Source: DASQMT01 sp963835735 (lineage in GTDB: Bacteria > Actinomycetota > Thermoleophilia > Solirubrobacterales > Solirubrobacteraceae). Taken from it: a stretch of 64,000 bases of DNA. Both the position numbers and the translations under genes were made by a program. Below, piece by piece: positions 25,981 through 35,170 of the stretch. The DNA is taken from NCBI GenBank assembly GCA_963835735.1, contig CAWIGP010000007.1, positions 558,001-622,000 on the forward strand, written 5' to 3'. The notes under the pieces were generated by a model that searched no databases, was not told where the DNA came from, and saw only the letters and a list, made by a program, of their open reading frames with translations. Each line of letters opens with the position of its first letter. Position 1 is the stretch's first letter.

Positions 25981-27321
25981 GTGCTCGTCTTCGCCCACGG
26001 GATCGTCGGCCGGGCCGACCTGCCGATCCCCGAGGAGGTGTTCGCGGCGGCGGCGGCCGGCGTGCTCGTCGTGTCGTTCGCGGCGCTCGCCTCGCTGTGG
26101 TCGACGCCGCGGCTGCAGGAGTGGCGCGAACGCCGGCTGGTGCGGCTGCCGGTCGCGGCCGACATGGTGCTCGGCGCGCTCGGCGTGTTCGTGCTCCTGG
26201 TGACCGCGTACGCCGGTCTCGCCGGAACCGAGAACCAGCGCGACAACCTCGCGCCGACGATGGTCTACGTCGTGTTCTGGGTCGGCGTGCCGTTCGCGTC
26301 GCTGCTGCTCGGCGACGTGTGGCGAGTGATCAGCCCCTGGCTCGCGATCGGGCGCGCCGCCGGCTGGGTCGCGCGACGGTTCGGCGGCGACGAGCTGCCG
26401 GCGCCGCTCGAATATCCCGAGCGGCTCGGCCGCTGGCCGGCCGCGGCGGGGATCGTCGGCTTCGGCATCTGCGAGCTCTGCTGGGCGACCGCGCGCGAGC
26501 CGGCGCCGCTTGCGGTGCTGATGCTCGCGTACGTGGTCGTGATGCTCGTGGGGATGAGCCTTTACGGGGTCGAGGCGTGGTCGCGCAACGCCGACGCGTT
26601 CGGCGTCTACTTCGGGCTGTTCGCGTCGCTCGCGCCGCTCACGCGCCGCGACGGCGTGCTGTACGCGCGCCCGCCGTTCGTCGGCGCCGGGCGGGTCGAA
26701 GGACGGCCGGGAACAGCCGCGGTGCTGCTCGCCGGGATCGGCATCACCGCGTTCGACGGCGCGAGCGAGGGACCGCTGTTCAACGACGTGCTGCCGGACC
26801 TGCAGACGTTCTTCCGCGACCTCGGGTTCGGGCCCGAGCGCGCGCTCGAGGCGGGCTTCGTCGTCGGTCTGTTCGCCGGCGTCGCGTTCGTGTCGCTGAT
26901 CTGGACCGTCGCGGCCGCGGGCATGCCACGCGTGAACGGCGAGCGCCCCTGGCGGCGCCTCGTGTTCTCGCTGACCCCGATCCTGGCCGCCTACGTCGTC
27001 GCCCACTACTTCTCGCTGATCGCGTACCAGGCCCAGGACCTCTGGCGGCTCGCGTCCGATCCGCTGGGCGATGGCTCCGACCTGTTCGGCGGCGCCGGCG
27101 CGACGATCGACTACGGGGTCGTGAGCGCTACCGCTATCTGGTACGTGCAGGTCGCGGCGCTCGTGATCGGCCACGTCGCGGCGCTCGTGCTCGCGCACGA
27201 CCGCGCGCTGGTGATCTACGGCAGCCATCGCGACGCCACCCGCTCACAGCTCGTCATGCTGGTGCTGATGGTCTGCTTCACGTGCTTGGGCCTGTGGCTG
27301 CTGTCGGCCTCGAACGAGTGA
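25981..27321 (+). CDS. Multi-pass integral membrane protein of unknown function
   Basis: A 446-residue protein with roughly ten to eleven hydrophobic helices and no signal peptide. It begins 'VLVFAHGIVGRADLPIPEEV', has 'GDVWRVISPWLAIGRA' after the third helix and a conserved-looking 'HYFSLIAYQAQDLWRLASDP' stretch. I recall related actinobacterial proteins being labelled fenitrothion hydrolase, but nothing here proves an enzymatic role. TAGACT at 25967-25972 ends 8 nt before the GTG, so it is probably leaderless and starts directly after the upstream terminator. The small membrane gene that follows is probably its partner. Confidence 0.75.
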   Translation: MLVFAHGIVGRADLPIPEEVFAAAAAGVLVVSFAALASLWSTPRLQEWRERRLVRLPVAADMVLGALGVFVLLVTAYAGLAGTENQRDNLAPTMVYVVFWVGVPFASLLLGDVWRVISPWLAIGRAAGWVARRFGGDELPAPLEYPERLGRWPAAAGIVGFGICELCWATAREPAPLAVLMLAYVVVMLVGMSLYGVEAWSRNADAFGVYFGLFASLAPLTRRDGVLYARPPFVGAGRVEGRPGTAAVLLAGIGITAFDGASEGPLFNDVLPDLQTFFRDLGFGPERALEAGFVVGLFAGVAFVSLIWTVAAAGMPRVNGERPWRRLVFSLTPILAAYVVAHYFSLIAYQAQDLWRLASDPLGDGSDLFGGAGATIDYGVVSATAIWYVQVAALVIGHVAALVLAHDRALVIYGSHRDATRSQLVMLVLMVCFTCLGLWLLSASNE

Positions 27322-27323
27322 CG

Positions 27324-27446
27324 ATGCCGCTCTTCGCACACGCCGGCCATTGGATCGCGCAGATCGCCTACCTCGCGCCGCTCGTCCTGATCGTGGTGAT
27401 GATCGTGGTCGGCCGCGTGCGCGAGCGCCGCGCGCGGCAGCGTTAG
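27324..27446 (+). CDS. Small single-pass membrane protein
   Basis: A 40-residue ORF two bases after the stop of the large membrane protein. It starts 'MPLFAHAGHW', has one hydrophobic helix ('AYLAPLVLIVVMIVVG') and a basic cytoplasmic tail 'RVRERRARQR'. The N-terminal His-Ala-Gly-His resembles the 'FAHG' start of its neighbour. The tight spacing suggests co-translation and a joint complex. Small size limits confidence. Confidence 0.55.
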   Translation: MPLFAHAGHWIAQIAYLAPLVLIVVMIVVGRVRERRARQR

Positions 27447-27542
27447 CGCTGCATGAAGCCGGGCGCCGCAGCGCATCAAACCGGTGCGCGCGGGGCACGA
27501 CCGATGCAACCGATCCGTGCGCTGCTTCGTAGTAGGGGTCAG

Positions 27543-27797
27543 ATGAGCACGACCGAGCTGAAAGCCCTTCTCGATCAGGTCGCCGACACGCGCGAGCTCG
27601 TCCTGCGGCGCGCGGCCTCGCTCGGTCCGGACTTCAACGCGCTCTACGACGCCTGGAGCGACGCGCACGAGGAGGCCGAGCACGCGTATCGCGCCTGGCT
27701 CGCGTCCGGCGCCGCCCCCGACTACGCCGTGTACCGCGCCGCGCAGGACCGCGAGGACGCGGCCCAGGACGCGCTCGCGGCCACCTACTCGCACTGA
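27543..27797 (+). CDS. Small acidic helical hypothetical protein
   Basis: An 84-residue protein, soluble and strongly helical, rich in Ala, Asp and Glu ('SDAHEEAEHAYRAWLASG'). No family recognised. The ATG at 27543 is favoured over 27453 because a purine-rich GGGGTCAG precedes it and the upstream extension is Arg/Gly noise. It ends just before a large hairpin. Confidence 0.5.
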   Translation: MSTTELKALLDQVADTRELVLRRAASLGPDFNALYDAWSDAHEEAEHAYRAWLASGAAPDYAVYRAAQDREDAAQDALAATYSH

Positions 27798-27818
27798 ACG
27801 GCTGGATGCCGTCGGACC

Positions 27819-27858
27819 GGGTCAGCCCCTGCGGGCCGACGCCCGCGGGGGCTGACCC
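27819..27858. terminator. Long hairpin between convergent genes
   Basis: Two nested perfect stems: GGGTCAGCCCC (27819-27829) with 27848-27858, and GCGGGC (27831-27836) with GCCCGC (27841-27846). There is no T tract on either side. Position between the ends of two convergent genes suggests a bidirectional terminator. The rest of the 27798-28024 gap shows nothing else. Confidence 0.7.
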
Positions 27859-28024
27859 CAGTAACCAGCGACCGATGCTCGATGATCCGTCGCGGGATTG
27901 CCCGTCCGACCAGCACAATCGTCGAAGCGGACGTCCGGCCACCCGACGCTCGCGCTCGAGATGGACGGCGGACGGGAGCACGCGGAATCGAGCGCCCGCG
28001 CCCTGGGTTCTCGGTCGAGGCGGG

Positions 28025-28672
28025 TCAGACGCCCGCACGGGTGAATGTCCAATGCGTGACTCCGCTGGGCGAGGAGGTGACCTCGACCTTGTAGTCCTTT
28101 TCGAGACCCTCCAGTCCGTCCCAGAGACGCACGCCCCGGCCGAGCAGGATCGGGACCACCACGGTGTGCATGTGGTCGACGAGTCCGGCAGCAAGGAAGT
28201 CGCGGATCACGGTGGGACCTCCGCCGATGCGTACGTCCTTGCCGTCCGCAGCCTCGCGGGCGGTCGCGAGCGCCTCGGCAGGCGACGCGTCGAGGAAGTG
28301 GAACGTCGTGCCGCCCTCCATCTCGATCGACGGGCGCGTGTGATGGGTGAGGACGAAGACCGGTCTGTGGAACGGCGGGTTGGGACCCCACGCGCCCTTC
28401 CACTCCGGGTCTTCGTGCCATCCGGGGTGGCCGAACTTCCCGGCCCCCATGATCTCGGCGCCGATCCCCGGACCATGCCACTGCGCGAAGGCGTCGTCGA
28501 CACCGCCGCCACCACCACTCGGCTCGCCGCGCTCGCGCCACCACGTGGTGGCGAACATCCATTCGTGCAGCCTTTGCCCCGCGTGACCGAAATGGAGGTC
28601 GGCGCTTTGGCCCTCACCGGTGCCGAAGCCGTCGAGTGAGATGGCGAAGTTGTGGACGCGGGCGAGTGACAT
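28025..28672 (-). CDS. Dihydrofolate reductase / RibD C-terminal-like family protein
   Basis: A 215-residue protein of the DHFR/RibD C-terminal superfamily: 'VHNFAISLDGFGTGEGQSAD' at the start, 'HTRPSIEMEGGTTFHFLD' in the middle and the NADPH-binding 'DVRIGGGPTVIRDFLAAGLV' near the end, finishing with 'VVVPILLGRGVRLWDGL'. It is probably an NADPH-dependent reductase of unknown substrate. Such genes are common in actinobacteria and rarely the true folate enzyme. AAGGAG lies upstream of the ATG, so it uses a conventional ribosome-binding site. Confidence 0.88.
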   Translation of the reverse strand: MSLARVHNFAISLDGFGTGEGQSADLHFGHAGQRLHEWMFATTWWRERGEPSGGGGGVDDAFAQWHGPGIGAEIMGAGKFGHPGWHEDPEWKGAWGPNPPFHRPVFVLTHHTRPSIEMEGGTTFHFLDASPAEALATAREAADGKDVRIGGGPTVIRDFLAAGLVDHMHTVVVPILLGRGVRLWDGLEGLEKDYKVEVTSSPSGVTHWTFTRAGV

Positions 28673-28706
28673 GGGCTGTTGCTCCTTCGGGTAGTCGGGG
28701 TCAGGC

Positions 28707-29219
28707 TCAGTCGTAGTAGCGCCGGGCGCTGGAGCCGATGCGCGTCACGTCCGTTCCGTAGATGTGGATCGAGATCGCGGTCGTGTCGGCCGTGTTGTGG
28801 ACGCGGTGGATGTCGCCGGGGGGCGCGAAGCCGCTGACGTCGCCGACATGGTTGTCGCTTTGGCCGATCAGGTTGAGGTCGGCGTCGAACAGCTCCTCGT
28901 GCTCGACGCCCTGGATGACGCCGAAGACGCACCACGTGACGTGGTCGTGGATGCGCGTGAGCTGGCCGGGCCGCCAGACGAGCGCGACGATCGAGAACGA
29001 TCCGTCGGGCTCGACGTCCAGCGTGTGGCTGCGGTAGCCCTCCGGGGAGCCGAGGCGCTGCGCGGCGGTCAGCACGTCCGGGGTGGGTAGGTGCCGGCGC
29101 AGCTGGTCGGCGACGAGCTGCGCGGTCTCGGCCCAGCCGGCATGGCTCTCTACGGCGATGCGGATACCGGCGACGAGTGGGCTCAGTCGGCCGGCGGGGC
29201 GGATCTGGGTCGCGGTCAT
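28707..29219 (-). CDS. Cysteine-dioxygenase-type cupin protein
   Basis: A 170-residue cupin of the cysteine dioxygenase family. 'LTRIHDHVTWCVFGVIQG' supplies H91 and H93 of the non-haem iron site and 'GDIHRVHNTAD' the third histidine (H138 or H141). Known relatives oxidise cysteine or another small thiol such as 3-mercaptopropionate to the sulfinate. The gene is divergent from a LysR regulator with a 74-nt shared promoter, the usual pairing for a regulated enzyme. Cytoplasmic, no signal peptide. Confidence 0.83.
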   Translation of the reverse strand: MTATQIRPAGRLSPLVAGIRIAVESHAGWAETAQLVADQLRRHLPTPDVLTAAQRLGSPEGYRSHTLDVEPDGSFSIVALVWRPGQLTRIHDHVTWCVFGVIQGVEHEELFDADLNLIGQSDNHVGDVSGFAPPGDIHRVHNTADTTAISIHIYGTDVTRIGSSARRYYD

Positions 29220-29293
29220 GCCTTCAGCTTGCGCTCGATCGCCTCATACGTCCAATGCCAACTTTCGTGCTGACTCATAGATAGAGTTGATGC

Positions 29294-30214
29294 ATGCTGG
29301 ACGTCAACCGGCTGCGCGTGATCGACGCCGTCGCGCGCCATGGATCGGTCACCGCGGCGGCGAAGGAGCTGCATTACTCCCAGCCGTCGGTCACCCACCA
29401 CCTTGGCCGGCTCGAGTCAGAGACCGGCGCGCAGCTTGTGCAGCGGGTCGGCCGCGGGATCCGGCTCACCGCGGCCGGGCAGCTGCTGGCCGACCGCGCC
29501 GCCGAGATCATCGGGCGGATCGATGCCGCCGGTGCGGAGCTGTCCGCCCACGTGGGGCTGACCGCCGGCCGCGTGCGCCTGGCCGGCTTCGCCTCAGCGA
29601 TCGGGTCGCTCGTGCCAGCGGCGGTGGCGGCGCTGGCGGGCAGGCATCCGGGCCTGGAGGTCAGCCTGACCGACACGCATCCGCCCGAAGCGATCGAGTT
29701 GCTGCGTACCGGCAAGGTCGAGGTCGCGGTCATCTTCCGCTACGACGAGACCGAGCCCGAGCCGGCCGGGGTGCGCCTTCATCACCTGCTCGACGATCCG
29801 GTCTACCTGCTGTCGCTGCGTCGCGAGCGCGGGCTGGCCGACCTGCGCGACGCGACGTGGATCGCCGGCTGCGAGCGATGCCGCAGCCACCTGCTGTCGA
29901 TGTGCGGCGACGCCGGGTTCGATCCGCGGATCGGTTACAGCTCCGATGACATGGTTGTGATGCAGGCGTTGGTTGCCGCCGGGCTCGGGTTGGCGACCCA
30001 GACCGGTCTGGCCCTGCGTGCCCACCGCATCGAGGGCGTCGTCGCGACCGAACTGCCCGGCGCGGAGCGGCACATCTACGCCGCGACCTACGGCGAACCG
30101 CCCGACCCGCCCGCCACCGCCGCCCTCCTGGCGGCCCTCGCCGAGGCCGCCACGTCGGCGGTCACCTCGTCCGGCCAGAACCTGCCCCGATCGGCGGCGC
30201 CCCGCTCCTCATAA
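29294..30214 (+). CDS. LysR-family transcriptional regulator
   Basis: A 306-residue LysR protein. The N-terminal winged helix reads 'VIDAVARHGSVTAAAKELHY' then 'SQPSVTHHLGRLE', followed by the periplasmic-binding-protein-like effector domain ('LTAGRVRLAGFASAIGSLVP'). It probably controls the divergent cysteine-dioxygenase-like gene, likely sensing its thiol substrate; this is inferred from position. TAGAGT at 29282-29287 ends 6 nt before the ATG, suggesting a leaderless mRNA. Confidence 0.92.
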   Translation: MLDVNRLRVIDAVARHGSVTAAAKELHYSQPSVTHHLGRLESETGAQLVQRVGRGIRLTAAGQLLADRAAEIIGRIDAAGAELSAHVGLTAGRVRLAGFASAIGSLVPAAVAALAGRHPGLEVSLTDTHPPEAIELLRTGKVEVAVIFRYDETEPEPAGVRLHHLLDDPVYLLSLRRERGLADLRDATWIAGCERCRSHLLSMCGDAGFDPRIGYSSDDMVVMQALVAAGLGLATQTGLALRAHRIEGVVATELPGAERHIYAATYGEPPDPPATAALLAALAEAATSAVTSSGQNLPRSAAPRSS

Positions 30215-30337
30215 AGGTCGGTCCGGGACGCTTGATGGGGTGCGCGTCGGTCGGCGCGGAGGCGCTACGTCAGCGGTTTCGCGTGGGCTGTGAGTTCGGC
30301 ATTCCGGATGATCTCGCTGTTTCGCGCGCGGACGCGG

Positions 30338-30916
30338 TCATGCCCGGTCGTCGAGCAGCTTCAGGGCGGTCTCCACGCCCCGGGCGAGGAGCTGATCGGA
30401 CAGGTCGCGGTCGGTCAGTGCCCTGGCGAGCTGCAGGGTGCCGACGATCAGCCCGAAGACCGTGAGCGCGTCGGTTCGAGCCGCCTCGACGTCTGTCGGG
30501 TCCAGGCGCGCCGCGATGTCGTCGATCTCGCCCATCAGTTCGTCGGTGAAGACCTGTCTGGTGGCGGCGGGGCGTCGGGCGATCTCGTCGAGCAGCGCGG
30601 CCGACGGGCAGCCGTCGGCGCACTGGTCGCGGTGTTGGGGAGACAGATAGGAGCGGACGAACGTCTCGAGTCCCGCCCGATCTGAGGGCTGGGAGTCGAG
30701 GCTTTGGCGTTGGGCGCGCAGCTGGTCGGCGAGGACGTTCGCGACGAGGTCCTCCTTGGAGGTGAAGTGGCCGTAGAAGGCGCCGTTGGTCAGGCCGGCG
30801 TCGGACATCACGGCGGCCACGCCGGCGCCGTCGATGCCGTCTTGCTTGAAGCGCCGCCCGGCCGCTTCGAGGATGCGTTGTCTCGTGGCCTGCTTTTGGT
30901 CTTTGCCGTAGCGCAT
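30338..30916 (-). CDS. TetR-family transcriptional regulator
   Basis: A 192-residue TetR protein. The DNA-binding helix-turn-helix is 'VAAVMSDAGLTNGAFYGHFT' at about residues 33-52, preceded by 'TRQRILEAAGRRFKQDG'. The C-terminal part contains 'CADGCPSAALLDEIARRP', like the AcrR/TetR_C_16-type cysteine-bearing regulators of oxidoreductase genes. The start at 30916 is supported by GAGAGAGG just upstream. It is divergent from the hydrolase-oxidoreductase pair and likely represses it. Frame is open to 31300 but the extension crosses the shared promoter. Confidence 0.92.
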   Translation of the reverse strand: MRYGKDQKQATRQRILEAAGRRFKQDGIDGAGVAAVMSDAGLTNGAFYGHFTSKEDLVANVLADQLRAQRQSLDSQPSDRAGLETFVRSYLSPQHRDQCADGCPSAALLDEIARRPAATRQVFTDELMGEIDDIAARLDPTDVEAARTDALTVFGLIVGTLQLARALTDRDLSDQLLARGVETALKLLDDRA

Positions 30917-31020
30917 AGCGACCTCTCTCGCCGACTGCTCTCGATCGTGCCGTGGGACCCGCTGCCCGAGGTCCGACCCTAGGGCCAACAAGGATGGGTC
31001 ACCCTGCTTTCGTCCCGCCA

Positions 31021-31057
31021 TTGTATTACGTCCGTACTTTGGTATTATGATCGTAAT
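31021..31057. promoter_or_regulatory. AT-rich divergent promoter with inverted repeat (candidate TetR operator)
   Basis: ATTACG at 31025-31030 and CGTAAT at 31052-31057 form an inverted repeat around a strikingly AT-rich core. TTGTAT (31021-31026) and TATTAT (31043-31048) with 16 nt between them look like -35/-10 boxes for the hydrolase gene. Binding by the adjacent TetR protein is inferred. Confidence 0.5.
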
Positions 31058-31093
31058 GCAACGCGCAAATGCAGTCTGCGAAGGAGACAAGCG

Positions 31094-31957
31094 ATGACGA
31101 CGGTCGACGCACCCACGGGTGCGGCTCTGAACACGACGTGGAAGACCGCGCCGACACAGACCATCCACGCCGGCGGTGTGGAGTTCGCCTACCGTCAACT
31201 CGGTCCGAGCAAGGGGGTGCCGGTGGTCTTCCTGACCCACCTGGCCGCAGTCCTGGACAACTGGGACCCCCGAGTCGTGGACGGCATTGCCGCCAAGCAT
31301 CGGGTCATCACCTTCGACAACCGAGGTGTCGGCGCCTCCAGCGGGGCCACGCCGACGACCATCGAGGAGATGGCGAGCGACGCCGTGACCTTCATCCGCG
31401 CCCTCGGCTTCGATCAGGTCGACCTGTTCGGGTTCTCGATGGGCGGCATGATCGCCCAGGTGATCGCGCAGCAGCAGCCGCGGCTCGTGCGCAAGATGAT
31501 CATCGCCGGAACCGGTCCTGCGGGGGGCGATGGCATCGACAAGGTGACCCGCATCTCCTACCTCGACACCGCGCGAGGACTGCTCACCCGGCGGGACCCC
31601 AAGGAGTTCCTCTTCTTCACCAGGACTCCGAACGGGCGCGGTGCCGCGAAGGAGTTCCTGGCACGGCTCGAGGAACGTACGAACGACCGTGACAAGGCCA
31701 TCTCCGTAGGCTCATTCCGCGCCCAGCTCAAGGCCATACACCTATGGAGTCAGCAGAAGCCCGCGGACCTCGCGAGCGTCCTCCAGCCGGTGCTCGTGAT
31801 GAATGGCGAGAGCGACAAGATGGTGCCGACCAAGAACACCGTCGACCTCGATCGACGACTCCCGAACAGCCAGCTCGTCATCTATCCCGACGCCGGGCAC
31901 GGCGGGGTGTTCCAGTTCCACGAGGACTTCGTCAAGCGGGCCCTCGAGTTCCTCTGA
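31094..31957 (+). CDS. Alpha/beta-fold hydrolase
   Basis: A 287-residue alpha/beta hydrolase. The nucleophile elbow is 'LFGFSMGGMIAQ' (Ser), the oxyanion region 'VVFLTHLAAVLDNWD', the acid lies in 'NGESDKMVP' and the catalytic His in 'YPDAGHGG'. It resembles the chloroperoxidase/ester-hydrolase subgroup. A clear AAGGAGA site precedes the ATG. It probably forms an operon with the quinone oxidoreductase 14 nt downstream, both under the divergent TetR regulator; such sets often detoxify reactive carbonyls or quinones. Confidence 0.9.
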   Translation: MTTVDAPTGAALNTTWKTAPTQTIHAGGVEFAYRQLGPSKGVPVVFLTHLAAVLDNWDPRVVDGIAAKHRVITFDNRGVGASSGATPTTIEEMASDAVTFIRALGFDQVDLFGFSMGGMIAQVIAQQQPRLVRKMIIAGTGPAGGDGIDKVTRISYLDTARGLLTRRDPKEFLFFTRTPNGRGAAKEFLARLEERTNDRDKAISVGSFRAQLKAIHLWSQQKPADLASVLQPVLVMNGESDKMVPTKNTVDLDRRLPNSQLVIYPDAGHGGVFQFHEDFVKRALEFL

Positions 31958-31971
31958 GAGGGGGAACGGTC

Positions 31972-32970
31972 ATGCAGGCATTCGTGGTCGAGCGGTACGG
32001 CGAGGACGGACTCCGCGCCGCCGACGTACCCGAGCCCGAGGTCGGTGACGGTGACGTGCTGGTCAAGGTGAGCGCCGCCGGCATCAACCCGCTGGACAAG
32101 ATGGTCCGCAACGGCGAGTTCAAGCGGCTCCTGAAGTACCAGACCCCGTTCGTGCTCGGCCACGACGTCGCCGGCGTGGTGAGCAGGGTCGGCTCGGCCG
32201 TTCGCCAGTTCCAGGTAGGCGACGAGGTCTTCGCTCGCCCCCGCGACCTGCGGATCGGGACCTTCGCGCAGTACATCGCGATCGACCAGGACGACGTCGC
32301 CCCCAAGCCGGCCTCGCTCACCCTGCACGAGGCGGCCGCGGTGCCGCTGGTGTCACTGGCCGCCTGGCAGGCGCTCGTCGACCGCGCCCACGCGCAGCCC
32401 GGCCAGAAGGTGCTCGTCCACGCCGGCTCCGGCGGCCTGGGGTCGACCGTCATCCAGCTCGCCAAGCACCTCGGCGCCACGGTGGCGACGACCGCCCGCG
32501 GCGAGAACGCGGAGCTGGTGCGCAGCCTCGGCGCCGACGTCGTCGTGGACTACACCAAGGAGGACTTCGCCGAGGTCCTCTCCGGCTACGACGTCGTGCT
32601 GGACTCGCGAGGGGGCGAAAACCTCGAGAGGTCCCTCGCAGTCCTCAAGCCGGGCGGACAGGCGATCGGCGTGACCGGCCCGCCGGACCCCGGGTTCGCG
32701 AAGCAGCTCGGGGCGCCGAGGTTCATGGGCGTCGTGATGGGGCTGCTGAGCCGCAAGGTCCGCAAGCGGGCGCGAAAGCTAGGCGTGAGCTACTCGTTCC
32801 TGTTCGTGCAGGCCAACAGCGCCCAGCTGCGCGAGCTGGCCTCCCGCTACGACGCCGGCCAGCTCCGCCCGCTCATCGATAAGACGTTCCCGTTCGACCA
32901 GACCCTCGAGGCGCTGGCCTACGTCGAGCAGGGCCGCGCCAGCGGCAAGGTCGTCATCACGCTCGACTGA
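31972..32970 (+). CDS. NADP-dependent quinone oxidoreductase (zinc-independent MDR)
   Basis: A 332-residue medium-chain reductase. 'VLVKVSAAGINPLDKMVRNG' and 'FVLGHDVAGVVSRVGSAV' are the N-terminal catalytic-fold signatures, 'VLVHAGSGGLGSTVIQLAK' the nucleotide-binding loop, and the protein ends 'GRASGKVVITLD'. The structural and catalytic zinc cysteines of alcohol dehydrogenases are missing, as in quinone reductases. GAGAGGGGGA gives a strong ribosome-binding site. Co-transcribed with the alpha/beta hydrolase. Confidence 0.92.
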   Translation: MQAFVVERYGEDGLRAADVPEPEVGDGDVLVKVSAAGINPLDKMVRNGEFKRLLKYQTPFVLGHDVAGVVSRVGSAVRQFQVGDEVFARPRDLRIGTFAQYIAIDQDDVAPKPASLTLHEAAAVPLVSLAAWQALVDRAHAQPGQKVLVHAGSGGLGSTVIQLAKHLGATVATTARGENAELVRSLGADVVVDYTKEDFAEVLSGYDVVLDSRGGENLERSLAVLKPGGQAIGVTGPPDPGFAKQLGAPRFMGVVMGLLSRKVRKRARKLGVSYSFLFVQANSAQLRELASRYDAGQLRPLIDKTFPFDQTLEALAYVEQGRASGKVVITLD

Positions 32971-33022
32971 CAACGCCTCCTGCCGCCCAACGCTTGCAAC
33001 TGGCGACGATAATCGGGGCCTG

Positions 33023-34664
33023 GTGGGTGCCTTCGTTGAACTCGAACGGGGTCGTCAGTCGTATGCCCGGGAGTCCTGGCGGGACGCCTTCGAGTCGCTG
33101 TCGAGCGCCGATCGGGTGGCGCCGCTGGGAGCAGAGGATCTCGAGTTGCTCGCACGGTGTGCGTACCTGCTCGGCCGCGACGACGACTACGTGAGCGGCT
33201 TGGAACGGGCGTATCACGCATACCTCGATGCTGGCGAAGGGCCGCGTGCCGTGCGCTGCGCGTTCTGGATCGGCCACAGCATGCTGTTCCGAGGGCGGGC
33301 GGCGCGGGCCAGCGGCTGGTTCGGTCGTGCGCAGCGATTGCTGGACCAAGGAGAGCAGGACTGCGTCGAGCGCGGGTATCTCCTGATCCCGACCTGGCTG
33401 CAGCAGCTGGCGAGGGGAGACTGGGGGGGCCGGGTACGCCACCGCGGCCGAGGCCGCAGAGATCGGCGAGCGTTTCGGCGATCCGGATCTGATCTGGCTC
33501 GCGAGGGACGATCAGGGCCGCGCCCTGCTCAAGCAGGGGCGGGTCGAGGAGGGCCTGCGGCTTGTGGACGAAGCCCTGGTGGTCGCCGGCGCGGGTGAGC
33601 TCTCGCCGATCGTCACCGGCATCGTCTACTGCAACACGATCGCGTTCTGTCGGGACGTGTATGAGCTGAGCCACGCCCTGGAGTGGACCGAGGCGCTGAC
33701 GAGCTGGTGCGAGCGCCAGCCCGAGATGGTCGCCCACAACGGCCTCTGCCTGGTCCATCGGGCCGAGATCATGCAGCTACGGGGGCGTGGGGGGACGCCC
33801 TGGAGGAAGCACAACGGGCCGCCGAGCGCTTCACGTCGGGCGTGTTGAATCAGCTCGCCGTCGGCAAAGGCCCTCTATCGACAGGGAGAGATTTACCGGC
33901 TTCGGGGCGAGCTCGGCGCGGCCGAGGCGGCGTATCGGGAGGCGAGTCGCTGCGGGTGCGAACCGCACCCGGGACTTGCCCTGCTGCGGCTTGCGCAAGG
34001 CGAGCGTAACGCGGCGGCCGCCGCGATCCGTCGGGCGGTGGGCGAGACCACCCAGCCGCTGAAGCGTGCGGCCCTGTTGCCCGCCTACGTGGAGATCATG
34101 CTGGCCGCAAGCGAAGTCGAGATGGCGCGCAGCGCTAGTCGCCAGCTCGACGAGATCGCGGAACGCCAAGGGTGCGAGGCGCTCGCTGCGATGTCCGCGC
34201 ACGCCCGAGGAGCGGTGGCCCTCGCCGAGGGCGACGCCCGGGGCGCGCTGGTGGCGCTGCGTGCTGCCTGGCACGCCTGGCAGGAGCTGGGGACGCCGTA
34301 CGAGGCCGCGCGTGCGCGCGTACTGGTGGGGTTGGCCTGCCGGTCGCTGGGGGACGAGGACACCGCCGCAATGGATCTTGAGGCGGCCCGCGCCAGCTTC
34401 GCCCAGCTCGGTGCGGCGCCAGACCTCGCCGAGATCGACTCGGTCGCCGGCGACGCGGCGCCCGGCGACAAGCACGGGCTGACGGCTCGCGAGCTCGAGG
34501 TGCTGCGCCTGGTCGCAGCCGGGCGGAGCAACCGGGAGATCGCCGAGACGCTGGTGATAAGCGAGCACACGGTCGCCCGACACCTGCAGAACATCTTCGC
34601 CAAGCTGGGCGTCTCGTCGCGTACCGCGGCGAGCGCGTTCGCGTTCGAGCACCGCCTCGTCTGA
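33023..34664 (+). pseudogene. LuxR-family regulator with helical repeat sensor, frame broken by three homopolymer indels
   Basis: After repair it is a protein of about 545 residues: an N-terminal array of TPR-like helical hairpins (for example 'LLARCAYLLGRDDDYVSGLE') and a C-terminal LuxR helix-turn-helix, 'LTARELEVLRLVAAGRSNRE' through 'TVARHLQNIFAKLGVSSRT'. The N-terminal AAA module of the large MalT/LAL regulators is absent. Breaks: seven Gs at 33423-33429 where six fit, one G missing near 33780-33785, and AAA at 33866-33868 where AA fits. All lie in homopolymers, so sequencing error is likely. The GTG start at 33023 is tentative. It probably regulates the small gene downstream. Confidence 0.75.
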
Positions 34665-34851
34665 CGCGTCGCCTGGTTAGAAATGACCACGCCGTACCCG
34701 CCGCGAAGTTGGTGAATCCAAGGGATGCGTGCCCCGGCCGCCCGGGATAGCGTCGGCGTCACTGATAGCTGAACGGATTCCGACCAGCGACGGAACGCAG
34801 CTCGGCTCCGGAACGTACGCGAGTCGGACCACGCTGACAGGAGGTTCGGGC

Positions 34852-35160
34852 ATGTATGTAGTCGTGCAGCACCGGTTCACCGACCCGCAGACGGCGCTCT
34901 CTCGCGGGGCGACGCTGATCAAGAACGACGGCGCGCCACCCGGCGTGCGAGGTCTGCAGTTCTACCCGAGCCGGGACCAGTCCTCGGCCACCTGCCTCTG
35001 GGAGGCCGACTCGGTGCAGGACATTCAGCACTACGTCGACTCGACGCTCGCGGACTCCAGCGAGAACACGTGCTACGAAGTCGACGCCGAACAGGCATTT
35101 GCAGAGCAGCCGTTGGGGCTCCCGCCAAGGGCAACGCGAGCCACAGCGATCGGCGCGTGA
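34852..35160 (+). CDS. Small hypothetical protein (DUF4242/ferredoxin-like fold candidate)
   Basis: A 102-residue soluble protein starting 'MYVVVQHRFTDPQTALSRG' with a very good AGGAGG site. The beta-alpha pattern and phrases such as 'QFYPSRDQSSATCLWEADSV' and 'IQHYVDSTLAD' recall small dimeric alpha/beta-barrel proteins that score or bind small ligands, but I cannot name the family with certainty. It lies 187 nt downstream of the LuxR gene in the same direction, and a TAGCGT box near 34748 in the gap could give it its own promoter. Confidence 0.65.
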   Translation: MYVVVQHRFTDPQTALSRGATLIKNDGAPPGVRGLQFYPSRDQSSATCLWEADSVQDIQHYVDSTLADSSENTCYEVDAEQAFAEQPLGLPPRATRATAIGA

Positions 35161-35170
35161 GGTATTCGGG

